DNA of 64,000 nucleotides from Dokdonia sp. (GCA_020630915.1 JAHDIF010000003.1:62001-126000); one strand, 5' to 3'. Positions 53,313-62,310 are shown, counted from the stretch's first letter. A program made the numbers and translations. Notes: generated from the letters alone by a model not told the origin.

Positions 53313-54577
53313 TGCGCAATACTTTTATCGGAGTTGGACGTACTAAAACCACTGTGATTTTCGGACAATTGAGAAGAATTAATCACCGCATCAAATAAAT
53401 GATTCTTATATACAGACCCTTTTACTCTTGCGGCTAGCTCATTAGCATATACAGAGCCTTTTACAGTTCCAAAAAGCTCCACCCATTCATCGCTATATAC
53501 TTCCCCCATTATGGTTGAACCTTTTTCTATACTAATTTTAGGGACTCTTACATTTTCTTGATTCGTGCTAAGATGAACTACACTTCCCTCAATAAAAACA
53601 CCTTCTTTTAATACAATTCCTTGATTTTCACTTGAGTTGGTTTGCTGGCTATGCCCATTTTCCACTAAAAACAAAGCGCTAGGATATGAAAGCTTTGCGT
53701 TAGTTTCTAGCGTTATGCTTTTCGATGCAATTGCTTGAACATTGATAGAAGCATCTTCTTCAATAATAATATGAGGCGCTATGAGAATGATGTTTTTTGC
53801 TTTCGCGAAAGCAGAAATCCGTATCAAACTATCTGACTTTATGATAAAATTATTTGAAATGGATTGGTCCGTTAGATTGATAATCCCTTTATAATAGACC
53901 CATTTAGGGGATTCCAAAAAGGTATGTTTCATTTCATTTGGATCAAGAGCAACCAACTCTTGTTCTTTAAGAAAAGCACTATTGTAAAGTAAGTTTTCTA
54001 AGTATTGTGTTTTATCTGCATCGAATGCTGGTTTCTTAGAAGCCGTTTTACTCACATTGCCATATATAAGTTGACTTCCTTGATAGTAATTCCCAGCGAT
54101 ATTTCCAGCTTTTACTCCTTGAGTAGGAAGTATAACATTGCCTGTAATCCTTGTTCGTCCTGCGACTACTAGTGGTGTATTCGAGTCTTCCAAATACAAG
54201 GATAATCTATTTAAAGAGTCCAGACTTCCTCCTAACATAGCCACCTGCGTATGTTTGAAATTCTTAACACTACCTTGACTAATGACTTTGTCAAAAATAC
54301 CCCAGTGAGTTTTTTTAATAATCACTGATTCTTCCATCCCATTAGGCTCAAAGGACAGCGAAATACTGTCTTGGTAAGGAAAGTCATAATGTTTTGCGTA
54401 CGTGATCCCAGTTTTAGAAAGTGCAATAGCACGTCCAGAAAATTCTAATTGCTTGGAAAACTTTAATTGAATATGCGTTAAAAGAATAAAAGCACCTAGG
54501 ATTAATGCTATAACCACACTTATTAATATGGAAAACTGTAATGCTCCTGCTTTTATTTTGTCTGATACCCCTAGCAT
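53300..54577 (-). CDS. GspK-like pseudopilin-related protein with beta-helix body
   Basis: A 425-residue protein with a prepilin-like start: SDKIKAGA then LQFSILISVVIALILGAF, lacking Glu at +5, as known for GspK tip pseudopilins. The rest does not look like GspK: it is built from short repeated beta turns (ITGNVILPTQGVKAGNIAG; IISLETNA-like stretches; GSTIMGEVYSDEWVELFGTV, KGSVYANELAARVKGSVYK) resembling a bactofilin or polymer-forming beta helix. It may be an enlarged pseudopilus tip. It has one GCTTTCGCGAAAGC palindrome at 53799-53812, read as AFAKA. Its ATG overlaps the previous stop by one base. Confidence 0.6.
   Translation of the reverse strand: MLGVSDKIKAGALQFSILISVVIALILGAFILLTHIQLKFSKQLEFSGRAIALSKTGITYAKHYDFPYQDSISLSFEPNGMEESVIIKKTHWGIFDKVISQGSVKNFKHTQVAMLGGSLDSLNRLSLYLEDSNTPLVVAGRTRITGNVILPTQGVKAGNIAGNYYQGSQLIYGNVSKTASKKPAFDADKTQYLENLLYNSAFLKEQELVALDPNEMKHTFLESPKWVYYKGIINLTDQSISNNFIIKSDSLIRISAFAKAKNIILIAPHIIIEEDASINVQAIASKSITLETNAKLSYPSALFLVENGHSQQTNSSENQGIVLKEGVFIEGSVVHLSTNQENVRVPKISIEKGSTIMGEVYSDEWVELFGTVKGSVYANELAARVKGSVYKNHLFDAVINSSQLSENHSGFSTSNSDKSIAQWVF
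53799..53812. repeat. Palindrome GCTTTCGCGAAAGC, copy 4
   Basis: Exact copy within the GspK-like gene on the - strand, read as AFAKA. Confidence 0.9.
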
Positions 54578-55050
54578 TAATTGGTGATTTTGAACTTCTT
54601 TATAGCTCCTTTATAAGACACTTTAAGCTCTTTGGGATCTCCAGAAATAATGGTTACACTATCTACTGTTTTCCCTTCTCGTATGATATATTCTTGACCA
54701 TTTACGGCTAATGAAACTACTTTTTTGTTCGAATCAGTATCAGAAACGAGACCTTTGTATTGCACAGTAGGGTAGTACTCCGGAGTTTTCTGAACTTTTA
54801 CAGGTTTAGAACTCGTTTTTTTAGGAGTCCTAGCAGTTGGAAGTTTCCCTAGAAAAGGATCACGATGATTATTGGCAATGGCAAAATCCTCTTTTACCTC
54901 ATAGTTTTTAGGAGTAAAATTGCCTAAGGTATTAGTAAGCAAAATAGTGTCGGTATCATTAGAACGTAACTTAAAAAAAAGAACGATACTAGCGCTATAT
55001 AGTAATATCACGAAGACTAACAAATATTTATTATTTATTTTTAAGTCCAT
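54577..55050 (-). CDS. PilP/GspC-like periplasmic connector
   Basis: A 157-residue protein with one N-terminal membrane helix (NKYLLVFVILLYSASIVLFF), then ANNHRDPFLGKLP, whose DPF element is typical of PilP/GspC linkers, a basic proline/lysine-rich linker, and a small beta domain (VQYKGLVSDTDSNKKVVSLA, YIIREGKTVDSVTIISGD) of the HR/PilP type. This domain normally binds the secretin N0 domain and ties it to the inner-membrane complex. Its stop is shared with the start of the next gene. Identification by pattern and context. Confidence 0.7.
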   Translation of the reverse strand: MDLKINNKYLLVFVILLYSASIVLFFKLRSNDTDTILLTNTLGNFTPKNYEVKEDFAIANNHRDPFLGKLPTARTPKKTSSKPVKVQKTPEYYPTVQYKGLVSDTDSNKKVVSLAVNGQEYIIREGKTVDSVTIISGDPKELKVSYKGAIKKFKITN

Positions 55051-55053
55051 CTG

Positions 55054-55713
55054 CTAAAGAATTGTGAGAGATCTACTTGAATATGGGGAATTTTCTTGAT
55101 CATTTTCTGCACGCACGGACCATTGGAAATTCCCAGACATTAGATCTAGGGTTATCTCCGTTTCTGTAACCGATTGCTCAGTTACCACAGAATTATCTGT
55201 AGTATTGGTAATTATTATACGATACTGAGTAGCCATTTCTAAAGCTTCCCAAGAGAAAGTTATTGAAGTCTCTGATGTTTCTATGTTATCTTCAGGAGAT
55301 AATAAGGTGATCACTTGATCAGAAAGCGGTATTTGGGAACTGAAAACTTCTAAATTCTGAGTGGCGTACGCTGTTTGGAAATTTGTATTTACTCCTCTTA
55401 TACGCCATTGATAAAGCGAAGGACCTAACGATGTGGTAAGGTTTCTAAAGGATTGTATAGAATCGCCTATGATGGTGTCAAGAACTACTTGATTTGCTTC
55501 TGAAAATGTAGGTGTAGCTACCTGCAATTGATATTGATCTGCAAATTCTAATTCTGACCAAGAAAAGGTAATAGGACCTTCTTCTAAAGATGCATTATTT
55601 ATAGGTGCAATTACCTCTATTATATCTTCAGTGATATCAGGAACACTAATGATTTCCTCACAACTTACTACTAAAAGCAGCAATAACAAACAACTATATA
55701 TTCTATGTTTCAT
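55054..55713 (-). CDS. Lipoprotein with two fibronectin-like domains
   Basis: A 219-residue lipoprotein with lipobox LVVSC (Cys18). Two tandem beta domains follow with the same pattern: NASLEEGPITFSWSELEFAD QYQLQVA, and NIETSETSITFSWEALEMAT QYRIIIT, each ending with a Trp-Arg strand (YQWRIRGVN, FQWSVRAEN). This is the layout of FN3-like modules. It lies inside the secretion operon and may serve as an outer-membrane pilotin-like or surface part of the machine, or as a binding protein; no direct evidence for either. Confidence 0.65.
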   Translation of the reverse strand: MKHRIYSCLLLLLLVVSCEEIISVPDITEDIIEVIAPINNASLEEGPITFSWSELEFADQYQLQVATPTFSEANQVVLDTIIGDSIQSFRNLTTSLGPSLYQWRIRGVNTNFQTAYATQNLEVFSSQIPLSDQVITLLSPEDNIETSETSITFSWEALEMATQYRIIITNTTDNSVVTEQSVTETEITLDLMSGNFQWSVRAENDQENSPYSSRSLTIL

Positions 55714-55724
55714 AGATTGGATTC

Positions 55725-56429
55725 TTAATAATCCACCAACTTTTTTATGGTGGTTAGGTTTTTAACTTTTCTTTCTAGTGGTCTCTTGCAGTGCTTTCCA
55801 TCCTCTACCAGATCCATAACAGCAATTTGGTTGCGGTCATCTTTGCCATAGCAGAAATAGGAAACTTGGTAATCAAAAACACTTAAAGTACTAAAAGAAG
55901 CTCTTCCAACTTCTTTATTCTCGCTGTTGTAGGCTACCAAGAAGGGTTCTTTATTTGATGCTATTTCTAGGAAAACGGTCTTTCCCAAAAGCTCTTTAGC
56001 CATTCCAGAGGTACAGTGTATTTTTGTAACCACCGCAGATTTTTTAGACTGCTGGATATAATTTTTCAAACTTATGTTCTCATCTAAGGCTCTAGCATAA
56101 GCAATATCGTCTATAAGTTCTATTTCTAAATAGGTTTGTAAAGTATTGGATTCTGCAGCACCAGTATCTTCCCATTTTTTAAAACGTGTAAGTGCTGAAC
56201 CTTGAAGCTTCTTCTCAATAACAGCGACTTGCAATTTTGAAACTTGATTGGGCGTGCCTTTGGTTTCAATATTATTTTTGAGAAATCCCTCTTTTGTAAC
56301 AATCTGTCCCAAGCTTATGGGTAGACTTTTATCTTTTTCTAGGCGTAGTTGTTGTAAACTGTTACAACTGCAGAGACTAAGGATGAATCCTAGTGTGATG
56401 ATGCTAAGTATGGGTTGTTTTTTAATCAT
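55725..56429 (-). CDS. Lipoprotein of unknown function in the secretion operon
   Basis: A 234-residue protein with a lipoprotein signal (ILSIITLGFILSLCSC, lipidated Cys20 or Cys22). The body has a segment QVAVIEKKLQGSALTRFKKW, an EIELIDDIAYARALDENISL helix-like region and a Cys-containing end (VSYFCYGKDDRNQIAVMDLV, GKHCKRPL). No family is recognised. It is 4 bases from the PilO-like gene and 11 bases from the FN3-like lipoprotein gene, so it is part of the operon. A pilotin role is possible but not shown. Confidence 0.6.
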   Translation of the reverse strand: MIKKQPILSIITLGFILSLCSCNSLQQLRLEKDKSLPISLGQIVTKEGFLKNNIETKGTPNQVSKLQVAVIEKKLQGSALTRFKKWEDTGAAESNTLQTYLEIELIDDIAYARALDENISLKNYIQQSKKSAVVTKIHCTSGMAKELLGKTVFLEIASNKEPFLVAYNSENKEVGRASFSTLSVFDYQVSYFCYGKDDRNQIAVMDLVEDGKHCKRPLERKVKNLTTIKKLVDY

Positions 56430-56433
56430 AGTC

Positions 56434-56946
56434 TTACTGTACTAATTGTAAAATAAAATGCCCTTCAAGGCTTTTTGATCCATTGCGATAATTGGTCTTT
56501 TTTTCAAAATCTAGAGACGCTATCATTCCAAACTTACTGCGTTGTTCCAATTGATAGGCCAGGCCTAGAATTCCTGCAAAATCTCCAGAAACACTAAATG
56601 CATACGAATAGGTATTCTTGTCTTTTTCCTGAAAAGTATGAGGCTCTTTAAAAGATAGCACCTTTATTGTATGATCCTTTGCATAGCGGTCAATGGTTTG
56701 CAATAAATTATTCTGCAAAGAGGTCTCCGTAATTTGATAGTGCTTCAATAAAGAATCATAGTGAACTTCTTTTTGCTCCAGTGCTTTTAATCTTTGCGGA
56801 ATATTAGCATTGAGACGTTCGCTGTTTTTAAGTCGAGTATAATTATTTTTAAGAGCCACTGTTTCTGATATAGCAAGAAAATACCCTAGAACTAACATTC
56901 CTAAAAATCCAAGAACCAACACCTTATTTTTTTGCTGTATCGTCAT
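56434..56946 (-). CDS. PilO/GspM-like inner-membrane protein
   Basis: A 170-residue bitopic protein: one membrane helix near the start (KVLVLGFLGMLVLGYFLAIS), a coiled coil (KNNYTRLKNSERLNANIPQR to LLKHYQITETSLQNNL), and a ferredoxin-like periplasmic domain (IDRYAKDHTIKVLSFKEPHT, YSYAFSVSGDFAGILGLAYQ). This is the PilO/GspM plan. It follows the PilM/N-like gene with no gap, as pilO follows pilN elsewhere. Sequence match is weak, but architecture and position agree. Confidence 0.75.
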   Translation of the reverse strand: MTIQQKNKVLVLGFLGMLVLGYFLAISETVALKNNYTRLKNSERLNANIPQRLKALEQKEVHYDSLLKHYQITETSLQNNLLQTIDRYAKDHTIKVLSFKEPHTFQEKDKNTYSYAFSVSGDFAGILGLAYQLEQRSKFGMIASLDFEKKTNYRNGSKSLEGHFILQLVQ

Positions 56947-58158
56947 CTAACTACCTAAATTTAGTGTGAGTTTAAAGTTTGTGAGACGTCCTCCTTTATC
57001 TAGATCTTTGATCGAAACACCTTGGACAAAGTCCAACTCTTCTAAGGCACTAATCCATTTAGATAGATCAGAGTTTTGAGAAGTGCTTCCAGCCACTTCT
57101 ATGAGGTTGGTTTGTATTGCCAAAGGTTTCTTTTGCTTGATACTTTTACCTAATGGTTGATAGGCAAGACGCTCCAATAAAATAGTGGATGGCATCTTAG
57201 CAATAAGCTGATCAACGAAGTAAGACGAAGAAGAAGATGAAGAGGCAATTACATCCTCAAAAAGTTGTTGCTTTTGATCTACAATAGAATCTTTTTTCTG
57301 TAATAATTCTCGTTGTATAGAATTTGTGTTTCCTAACACTTCCATATTTTCCACTTGCGTGAAATAATGATTGTATATAAAAAAATTAACTAGAAATATG
57401 AGTAGTAATGTGCCAATAGCTACTGGCAGTCCTATGGAATAAAATCGGTGTTGCTTATAAAGTCGCTCTTGCGCTTGAATCGGGTCTGTAGCATCTGTAG
57501 TGATTGCATTGGAATCTATACCAAAGTTTTCTAGGACAATTCCTAAAGTGTTTAGATACCTACCATCTACTTCCATATCCTGAATATGATACGTTTCTAT
57601 GCGATTACCTTCTTCTGATGGAGTTATACTTTCTAATAGACCTTCTCTGTATTCAAATGCTAGAGAATTAGTCCGCAGGGTTTTAGGATCTTCTAGAAAT
57701 GCTTCAAAATGTTTCATAACAGAAACGCCTAATCTCCAATTCCTAATGATGATTCCTTGCTGCTCATAATGCTCAATGAGATCTGCTATGTATTTCTTTC
57801 TACAAATAAATACCAAAGCAGTATCCCTTAACCGTATCACTTCATAGTAAAAATCTTTAGTGTCTAAACCGGGGAATGCTTCATATAGAAGACTAGAATC
57901 ATTAGAACCGCTTGAAACGAGTACCTCTTTAGACAGTACCCGTTCATTATTTACAATAAGCTGTGCGTGTTTAGGGAGCTGCTTTTTATCTTTGATTTCA
58001 TTAAGCGAAGTTACTTCTTGACTATGCAGAATATTAACTTCACCTTTTTTATAACTGGTTAGGAGTACTCTCACGCGTGGATACTCCTTAGAACCCAGAT
58101 GTTCTAGAGCACAATAGGTAGTTCCATAGATGATATTTCGCGTAAGCGTCTCTAACAT
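56947..58158 (-). CDS. PilM/PilN- or GspL-like assembly protein
   Basis: A 403-residue protein. Residues 1 to about 240 are cytoplasmic and resemble the actin-like PilM/GspL fold (NIIYGTTYCALEHLGSKEYP, HAQLIVNNERVLSKEVL, FVCRKKYIADLIEHYEQQGI-type strands). A membrane helix follows at about 247-268 (LPVAIGTLLLIFLVNFFIYN), then a coiled coil with a serine run (IASSSSSSSYFVDQLIAKMP) and a PilN-like periplasmic domain (STILLERLAYQPLG). GspL in T2SS joins PilM and PilN functions in this way. Its ATG overlaps the secretin's stop codon by one base. Confidence 0.72.
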   Translation of the reverse strand: MLETLTRNIIYGTTYCALEHLGSKEYPRVRVLLTSYKKGEVNILHSQEVTSLNEIKDKKQLPKHAQLIVNNERVLSKEVLVSSGSNDSSLLYEAFPGLDTKDFYYEVIRLRDTALVFICRKKYIADLIEHYEQQGIIIRNWRLGVSVMKHFEAFLEDPKTLRTNSLAFEYREGLLESITPSEEGNRIETYHIQDMEVDGRYLNTLGIVLENFGIDSNAITTDATDPIQAQERLYKQHRFYSIGLPVAIGTLLLIFLVNFFIYNHYFTQVENMEVLGNTNSIQRELLQKKDSIVDQKQQLFEDVIASSSSSSSYFVDQLIAKMPSTILLERLAYQPLGKSIKQKKPLAIQTNLIEVAGSTSQNSDLSKWISALEELDFVQGVSIKDLDKGGRLTNFKLTLNLGS

Positions 58159-60329
58159 TATTTTATAACAGTAGGTTTGATTAATACAGTAAGCTTAGAC
58201 TTAGAAGCAGTGCGTACTCGTTTACTAAAGAACCATTTAATGATCGGAATTTTAGCCAGAAACGGCACACCCGAACCACTATTTTCTTTTCGATTCTCTT
58301 CTAGGCCTCCTAAAACTACAATGTCATTGGTTCGTGATCGTATTATGGAGGTAAATTCTCTTGAACTAATTTCTGGAGGACCTGTCTCTGTTATGCGCTC
58401 TCCGCTAAAGGTGGATTGTATGACCTTAATATCCATTGTAACTTCACCATCTTCGGATACAAAAGGGAGTACCTCTAAAGAGAGTTCGGCATCTATTGGA
58501 ACAAAGTTTACACTCTCACTTACTATGGGATTTTGAACCCCAACAAACTGATTCTGGGTAACTTCAAAATAACTGGTTCTCCCATTTGAGAAATAGGCAC
58601 GATGCCCATTAAGGGTTGCGATACGTGGTGAGGAGCGTATTTTAAAATTACCATTGGACTCAGAGGCTCTAATATTTGCAAAGAAATTAGGACCTACTTG
58701 ACCAATGTTAAAGAAACTTGATCCATCAATACGACCTAGAATCTTATTTACAGTATTAGCTCCCAGACTTAGGCTTGTTTCCGGAAATAGGTTTCCTTGT
58801 GTGGTGGTTGGTGCACTCCCAATACCCCAATCAATACCGGCATCTAAGGTGGAGTTTTTGTTTACTTCCAGTATCATTACTTCTACAACAACTACAGGAA
58901 CAGGCTTGTCTATCTGTTTTACAAACTCCTTAAAACGCTTTATATCTGCACTGGCACCGCTTACAATAAAACTATTCAATTCTTTATCAGTAATGATATT
59001 AAGATCTTGCTTTATATCCTCTGGAATAAGTTGTGCTATGCCTGCCACATTTCCATTGGAGTCATTTTGATTACGTCTAGCAGAATTAGAATTATTCTGA
59101 ATGCGACCTTGATTGTTCAACCCATTATTAATATTCCCATTCCCGAATGTATTACCAGTTCCAAAAGCACCACTAGAACGTCCTGCGCTACGTCCAGAGC
59201 GCTGAGGATCTGTCATAATGGCTAGCGAACGAAAACGCATAGGGATCACCTGTGCATCCCTTAAAGTTAACTGCTTGTATGTCCCGAAATAGTATACATC
59301 ATTCTCTTTTTTAAAAGTAAAACGTTCTTTGGGACTCTCTCCAGTTCTGGTATTTTGAGGAGTTCCAGCGTTTGCTTGCGCAGGAGTTCCAGCAAGTGTT
59401 GAATTCTCAAAGATCTTGGAGAGTAATTCATCAAAATTAATGGCGCCAGCCTTCACACTGGCAATACCTGCATTATCTAATGGTGTAGCGGTAAAAATGT
59501 CCAATTCTAACGCATTACCTATGTCATAAATAATATCTGCTATTTGTACATTCTGGATGTCTACGTCTAGCGTTTTGGTTTCTTCATCTACCACTTTAAA
59601 AAAGAAATTGGCTCGCCTAGGTCTAGCAGGACGAGAGGTAGAGGTGCTGGTTGCACCTGCAGAACTATTTGCTGTGGTAGCTATAGCGGGCTCAAACTCA
59701 AAAGAACCATCTTTGGTTTGCGCTACCAGTAGGTTGTTGGAATACGCAATTTTTTCCATAGCAATAGCTACCGGTAACTCTTTAATAAAGGCTGAGATAT
59801 TTTTAGAGGCTAACTCTGGCGTGAAAAAATAGCCTTTGCCTGTTCTTTCTGATAAGAGTTTAAAAGCCTCGGCAATATTGTCATCCTGTAAATCTACTGT
59901 GAGTAAGTCACTTGCTGGATTATAATTTACAAGGATTTTTCTTTCTTCCGGTAGTTCTTCTATTTTTTCAAAAGGGGTGATATACAGAATACTTCCTGTA
60001 AAGTCTATAGTAAGGTCGTAGGTCTTACAGACATATACGAGTACGTCAGAGACCAGGACATCTTTAAAATTATTAATGATTGGGATGGCTTGCAACGAAG
60101 GATCTACATCTATATTGATACTATGAACTTCTGAGATTGCCAGTAAAAACCCAGACAAACTCGCCTGTTGCATAGTGATGTCTAGCTTTTCATCAAGACC
60201 AGACACCTCAATAGCAAGCTCACTTAATTGCGCCTCGAGTTGTTGTATGCGATTCTCGTCGTAGGTCTGTGCTATGGTGAGCAGTGTCACTAGGAAGAAA
60301 ACAAGGGAAAATTGTATTTTTTTAATCAT
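58158..60329 (-). CDS. gspD: Secretin (GspD/PilQ family)
   Basis: A 723-residue outer-membrane secretin. A signal peptide (FFLVTLLTIAQ) is followed by a coiled-coil start, an STN/N0-like domain (LLAISEVHSINIDVDPSLQA), further N domains (LDVDIQNVQIADIIYDIGNA), a Gly/Asn/Ser/Arg-rich loop at about 375-425, an N3-like KH domain (LNIITDKELNSFIVSGA, IKRFKEFVKQID) and the secretin C-domain (VVVVEVMILEVNKNSTLDAG, RSSPRIATLNGHRAYF, EFTSIIRSRTNDIVVLGGLE, VPFLAKIPIIKWFF). All hallmark pieces are present. It forms the gated pore through which the pseudopilus acts. Confidence 0.93.
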   Translation of the reverse strand: MIKKIQFSLVFFLVTLLTIAQTYDENRIQQLEAQLSELAIEVSGLDEKLDITMQQASLSGFLLAISEVHSINIDVDPSLQAIPIINNFKDVLVSDVLVYVCKTYDLTIDFTGSILYITPFEKIEELPEERKILVNYNPASDLLTVDLQDDNIAEAFKLLSERTGKGYFFTPELASKNISAFIKELPVAIAMEKIAYSNNLLVAQTKDGSFEFEPAIATTANSSAGATSTSTSRPARPRRANFFFKVVDEETKTLDVDIQNVQIADIIYDIGNALELDIFTATPLDNAGIASVKAGAINFDELLSKIFENSTLAGTPAQANAGTPQNTRTGESPKERFTFKKENDVYYFGTYKQLTLRDAQVIPMRFRSLAIMTDPQRSGRSAGRSSGAFGTGNTFGNGNINNGLNNQGRIQNNSNSARRNQNDSNGNVAGIAQLIPEDIKQDLNIITDKELNSFIVSGASADIKRFKEFVKQIDKPVPVVVVEVMILEVNKNSTLDAGIDWGIGSAPTTTQGNLFPETSLSLGANTVNKILGRIDGSSFFNIGQVGPNFFANIRASESNGNFKIRSSPRIATLNGHRAYFSNGRTSYFEVTQNQFVGVQNPIVSESVNFVPIDAELSLEVLPFVSEDGEVTMDIKVIQSTFSGERITETGPPEISSREFTSIIRSRTNDIVVLGGLEENRKENSGSGVPFLAKIPIIKWFFSKRVRTASKSKLTVLIKPTVIK

Positions 60330-60334
60330 AAAAT

Positions 60335-61753
60335 TTAATTTACTAGCAGGGAATACACTTCATCCACTGCTGTTTCTCCTTCTAGTACAAGTTGGAGCGC
60401 TTGGTCTGATAAGCGTTGTATTTGATGCGTCTCTAGATAGTTATGTATCTGTAATTCATTATTCTTGATATGAACCGCCAATTCGTTGGTTACAGGGAGT
60501 ACTTCGTAAATAGCTTTCCTACCTATGTATCCCGTTTGATAGCACTGCGTGCAGCCTACGGCTTCAAAATGGGTCTTTAGATTTTTTGGGATACTAAAGT
60601 TATTTGGGAAAGCCTCTTGGTGTGTAGTAACCTCTCGTTTACAGTGCGGGCACAATTTTCTTACGAGCCGTTGGGCAACACTTAGATTGAGCGTGCTGGC
60701 AATAAGGTGAGCAGGAACTCCCATATCTATCAATCTTGATATCGTTGCCCAAGCCGAGTTTGTATGTATGGTAGACAACACAAGATGACCTGTAAGTGCC
60801 GCTCTTATGGCCATATTAGCCGTTTTTACATCGCGTATCTCACCTACCATAATGATATCTGGATCTTGCCGTAAGAAGGTTTTTAATGCCGTTTCAAAAT
60901 CCAATCCTATATCTTCTCGTAGTTGCATTTGCATCACACCTTCTAGCGTGTATTCTATAGGATCTTCTATGGTTAATATTTTGGTCTGTGGTTTATTAAG
61001 GAGTTTGAGCGTAGCGTATAAAGTAGTCGTTTTACCAGACCCTGTAGGTCCAGAAATAAGAACAATGCCATTAGGGTTACGTACACCTTCTTTATAAGCA
61101 AGCAACTCGCTTTCGCGAAAGCCTAATTCTTCTAGTTGAATAGTAGAAGTGTCTTTACTCAAAATACGCAGTACAATACTCTCTCCATCTAGAGTAGGCA
61201 AAGTAGACACACGTATATCAAACTCATCATTGCCTGTTTTTACCGTGATCCTACCATCTTGAGGCAATCTGTTTTGTGAGATATCTAGATGGGCTCTATT
61301 CTTAATTTTATTAATGATCACAGGGTACTCATCCTTGGGTATCATATACTGTTCCTTCAATTTTCCATCTAGTCGCAGGCGTATGCGGCAGCTGTTCTCA
61401 AAAGGCTCAAAATGGATGTCACTACTTCCTATCGCTTTGGCTGTGCGTAAGAGTTGCTCCAGAAAATCATCTGTATAGCTTAATATTTGTTGCTCTTGAT
61501 GGGTTGCTTTTCTAAAGTTGGTAGTAAGATAGCGCTCAAGTTGAGATGTTTCGAGATATAGTACCTGTGCCTCATAACCCAAGTAGACTGATAGCTCTTG
61601 TGCTAAAACTTTTGGACTGGGACTATCTGAATAAAATATAGCTCCCTGCGCCATCTTTTCTTTCGGAACAATACGATGCAAGTATGCCTGAGAAGCACTT
61701 ATCAGTTGCTGTAAGGCTACTGGAATATGATATGAACTGTTGGAAACGGTCAT
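60335..61753 (-). CDS. gspE: Assembly ATPase of the GspE/PilB family
   Basis: A 472-residue ATPase that powers pseudopilus assembly. Walker A is GPTGSGKT at 235-242; the Asp box is TIEDPIEYTLEGVMQMQ; Walker B is RQDPDIIMVGEIRD; the His box is LTGHLVLSTIHTN. The zinc site is two CxxC pairs (LCPHCKREV and GCTQCYQTGYIGRKAIYE). The N-terminal domain is short compared with PilB. It contains one palindrome GCTTTCGCGAAAGC at 61109-61122, here read in another frame as part of GFRESE. Its ATG shares a base with the stop of the peptidase gene. Confidence 0.95.
   Translation of the reverse strand: MTVSNSSYHIPVALQQLISASQAYLHRIVPKEKMAQGAIFYSDSPSPKVLAQELSVYLGYEAQVLYLETSQLERYLTTNFRKATHQEQQILSYTDDFLEQLLRTAKAIGSSDIHFEPFENSCRIRLRLDGKLKEQYMIPKDEYPVIINKIKNRAHLDISQNRLPQDGRITVKTGNDEFDIRVSTLPTLDGESIVLRILSKDTSTIQLEELGFRESELLAYKEGVRNPNGIVLISGPTGSGKTTTLYATLKLLNKPQTKILTIEDPIEYTLEGVMQMQLREDIGLDFETALKTFLRQDPDIIMVGEIRDVKTANMAIRAALTGHLVLSTIHTNSAWATISRLIDMGVPAHLIASTLNLSVAQRLVRKLCPHCKREVTTHQEAFPNNFSIPKNLKTHFEAVGCTQCYQTGYIGRKAIYEVLPVTNELAVHIKNNELQIHNYLETHQIQRLSDQALQLVLEGETAVDEVYSLLVN
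61109..61122. repeat. Palindrome GCTTTCGCGAAAGC, copy 5
   Basis: Exact copy within gspE, read in a different frame as part of GFRESE. A sixth site with one mismatch, GCTTTTGCGAAAGC, lies at 61908-61921 in the peptidase gene, in the third frame (MLSQKR). Confidence 0.9.
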
Positions 61754-62310
61754 TAGTTCACGTATAAATTAGTATAAAACCCCAGCCAATGCACCAACAA
61801 AACACCTGCAAAAAATAAGGCAAGATAGCCTGCAAGGGGTACTGTTTTAGAGAGTTCTATAGACCCATTAGTAGGTGTAAGGTCTTGCTTTACTTGAGTT
61901 TTGGTGCGCTTTTGCGAAAGCATACCCAACCACACCTGATGCAATACAAGAGAAAATACCAGTCCAAAAACCAAAAGCGTGATAAAACTTAGCGTAGAAA
62001 ACCCAAGGGCCAAGGCCACTATAAAAAGAATATCTCCTAAACCAAAAACCTGTAAAAAAGAAACTGAAGGCATCCTGAGTTTGCTATATCCCGCAAGTAC
62101 GCCTAACAGGATAGCGGTAATCCCAAAATTAAACAGAAGACTTATCACAAATTGATACCATCCAACTGTGGTGATATGCAGCACTCCAAAAGTGAGACAT
62201 ATTATGATAAAGAGCCCTAAAAACACACGACGTTCTTTTTGGTCCTGATAAAAAATGGCTAGAAGACTAGCCAGTGCAATTACTTTTAAAAGAATAAATA
62301 CAACTTCCAT
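61753..62310 (-). CDS. Reduced prepilin peptidase (A24 family, catalytic part only)
   Basis: A 185-residue membrane protein with about six helices. The two catalytic Asp of type IV prepilin peptidases are seen: Asp23 in IFYQDQKERRV (usual D-x3-R/K context) and Asp93 in the GLGD motif of VFGLGDILFIVALALGF. The N-terminal methyltransferase-like domain with zinc cysteines found in PilD is absent, as in short archaeal-type enzymes. The end PLAGYLALFFAGVLLVHWLG resembles the family's last helices. It lies right after the major pseudopilin gene, its expected substrate. A single-mismatch palindrome copy is at 61908-61921. Confidence 0.8.
   Translation of the reverse strand: MEVVFILLKVIALASLLAIFYQDQKERRVFLGLFIIICLTFGVLHITTVGWYQFVISLLFNFGITAILLGVLAGYSKLRMPSVSFLQVFGLGDILFIVALALGFSTLSFITLLVFGLVFSLVLHQVWLGMLSQKRTKTQVKQDLTPTNGSIELSKTVPLAGYLALFFAGVLLVHWLGFYTNLYVN

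Noticed and set aside
58177-60468. Several + strand ORFs opposite the secretin gene
   Set aside because: They are shadows of the well-supported secretin and ATPase coding sequence.
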